A stretch of DNA of 64,000 bases from Paenibacillus sp. SYP-B3998 (GTDB lineage: Bacteria; Bacillota; Bacilli; Paenibacillales; NBRC-103111): NCBI RefSeq assembly GCF_010820665.1, contig NZ_JAAIKC010000011.1, forward strand, positions 71,504 to 135,503, given 5' to 3'. The position numbers and the translations under genes are program-made. Positions within the stretch are counted from its first letter, which is position 1; each line of letters begins with the position of its first letter. Of the stretch, positions 61,739-64,000 are shown piece after piece. Below the pieces are notes generated by a model that was not told where the DNA came from, made no database searches, and saw nothing but the letters and a program-made list of their open reading frames with translations.

Positions 61739-61770
61739 AAAAAAAGCGAGGGAACCAATGCTCCCTCGCT
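61739..61770 (-). terminator. Terminator of the ATP synthase operon
   Basis: Perfect 9-bp AGCGAGGGA/TCCCTCGCT stem (61745-61753 with 61762-61770), 8-base loop, followed by six T on the minus strand. It lies 16 bases after the atpC stop. Confidence 0.92.
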
Positions 61771-61785
61771 CTTAACAATCATCTA

Positions 61786-62190
61786 TTACTTACCGGACAC
61801 GTCGATCCGATTGAGTGCTCTTTGCAACGCTAATTCAGCACGTTTGAAGTCTACGTTTTCTTGCTTTGTTTCTGCAAGACGTTTCTCCGCACGTTCTTTC
61901 GCTGCTTTCGCACGATCCACATCGATTTGTCCTGGCAGCTCGGCGCTTTCCGCCAGTATAACCACCTTATCCTTGCGCACTTCCATAAATCCACCGTTTA
62001 CTGCGATGATTTCGTCTTTAGAGCCCATCTTTTTCACAGTAATCGAACCAATTTTTAATGGAGTGACCAGTGGAATGTGGTTCGGCAGAATTCCAAGCTC
62101 CCCTTCAATACCTTTTGCGGAAATCATGTTCGCCTGTTCAGCGTACACTTTGCGCTCTGGGGTAACAATTTCCAGTAGGAATGTACTCAC
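61786..62190 (-). CDS. atpC: ATP synthase F1 subunit epsilon
   Basis: Central-stalk subunit that couples and brakes rotation. It is 134 residues. The N-terminal beta-sandwich starts STFLLEIVTPERKVYAEQAN, with GELGILPNHIPLVTPLKIG near 32-50. The C-terminal helical hairpin is rich in Ala, Lys and Glu (DRAKAAKERAEKRLAE), the part that extends in inhibition. GTG start (62188-62190), 7 bases after AAGGAG. Confidence 0.96.
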   Translation of the reverse strand: MSTFLLEIVTPERKVYAEQANMISAKGIEGELGILPNHIPLVTPLKIGSITVKKMGSKDEIIAVNGGFMEVRKDKVVILAESAELPGQIDVDRAKAAKERAEKRLAETKQENVDFKRAELALQRALNRIDVSGK

Positions 62191-62264
62191 TTGGATTCTC
62201 CTTCCTAAGCGTTTACCATAGGTAAACTTTCTTCGTAAGCAAATGCTGAGTTTATTAAACTAGA

Positions 62265-63701
<1,437 letters not shown>

Positions 63702-63707
63702 TTATTA

Positions 63708-64000
<293 letters not shown>

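Noticed and set aside
61745..61770. Repeated hairpins as a CRISPR array
   Set aside because: Hairpins in the window are single terminators with different stems; no regularly spaced direct repeats were seen.

Overview
The window comes from a motile, spore-forming, S-layer-bearing Firmicute, most likely Paenibacillus or a close relative. The evidence is sporulation genes (spoIIID, spoIIQ, spoIID, an alpha/beta SASP), a Bacillus-type flagellar/late-competence block (comFA-comFC-yvyF-flgM-flgN-flgK-flgL-yviE-fliW-csrA-hag), degS-degU, several SLH-domain surface proteins, and a csaB/tagA/tagO wall-polymer cluster. Every convincing protein gene reads on the minus strand. The text below runs left to right, so transcription runs right to left.

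Layout. 1-5.9 kb: filament and hook-junction genes, the anti-sigma factor FlgM and the FliW-CsrA switch that controls flagellin. A sigma-D promoter precedes hag and another precedes flgM. 6-11.3 kb: DNA-uptake genes comFC and comFA, a small membrane protein with a glycosyltransferase-like fold, and degU-degS. 11.4-16.7 kb: a secreted phosphodiester glycosidase, metK behind a long leader without an S-box, an alpha/beta SASP and a secreted protein of unknown function. 16.8-31.1 kb: three large S-layer paralogues, two of them a near-identical tandem duplication, then a 1283-residue surface protein with C-terminal SLH repeats. 31.4-36.6 kb: tagO, tagA, csaB and a DUF5693 membrane protein. These probably build and pyruvylate the secondary cell-wall polymer to which SLH domains bind, so the anchor and the anchored proteins are neighbours.

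36.8-50 kb: phosphoglucomutase, fabZ, a CDP-alcohol phosphatidyltransferase, an EpuA-like peptide, flhP-flhO, mbl, spoIIID, spoIIQ, spoIID, murA, a DUF1146 peptide and an SLH-anchored subtilase. 50-60.5 kb: an 11-gene nuoABCDHIJKLMN operon without nuoEFG. 60.7-64 kb: a double-GNAT acetyltransferase and the 3' end of the ATP synthase operon (atpG partial, atpD, atpC).

No tRNA, rRNA, CRISPR array, transposase or phage gene was seen. The main points for a second look are regulatory and surface-related. They are the flgM promoter lying inside a terminator stem, the hag leader with a CsrA-type hairpin, the metK leader with its own short promoter-terminator unit and a small ORF, the S-layer duplication with conserved upstream blocks, a possible double translation start on the third S-layer gene, the alanine-rich extension of NuoC, and two terminator-like hairpins that point along the plus strand where no plus-strand gene is visible.
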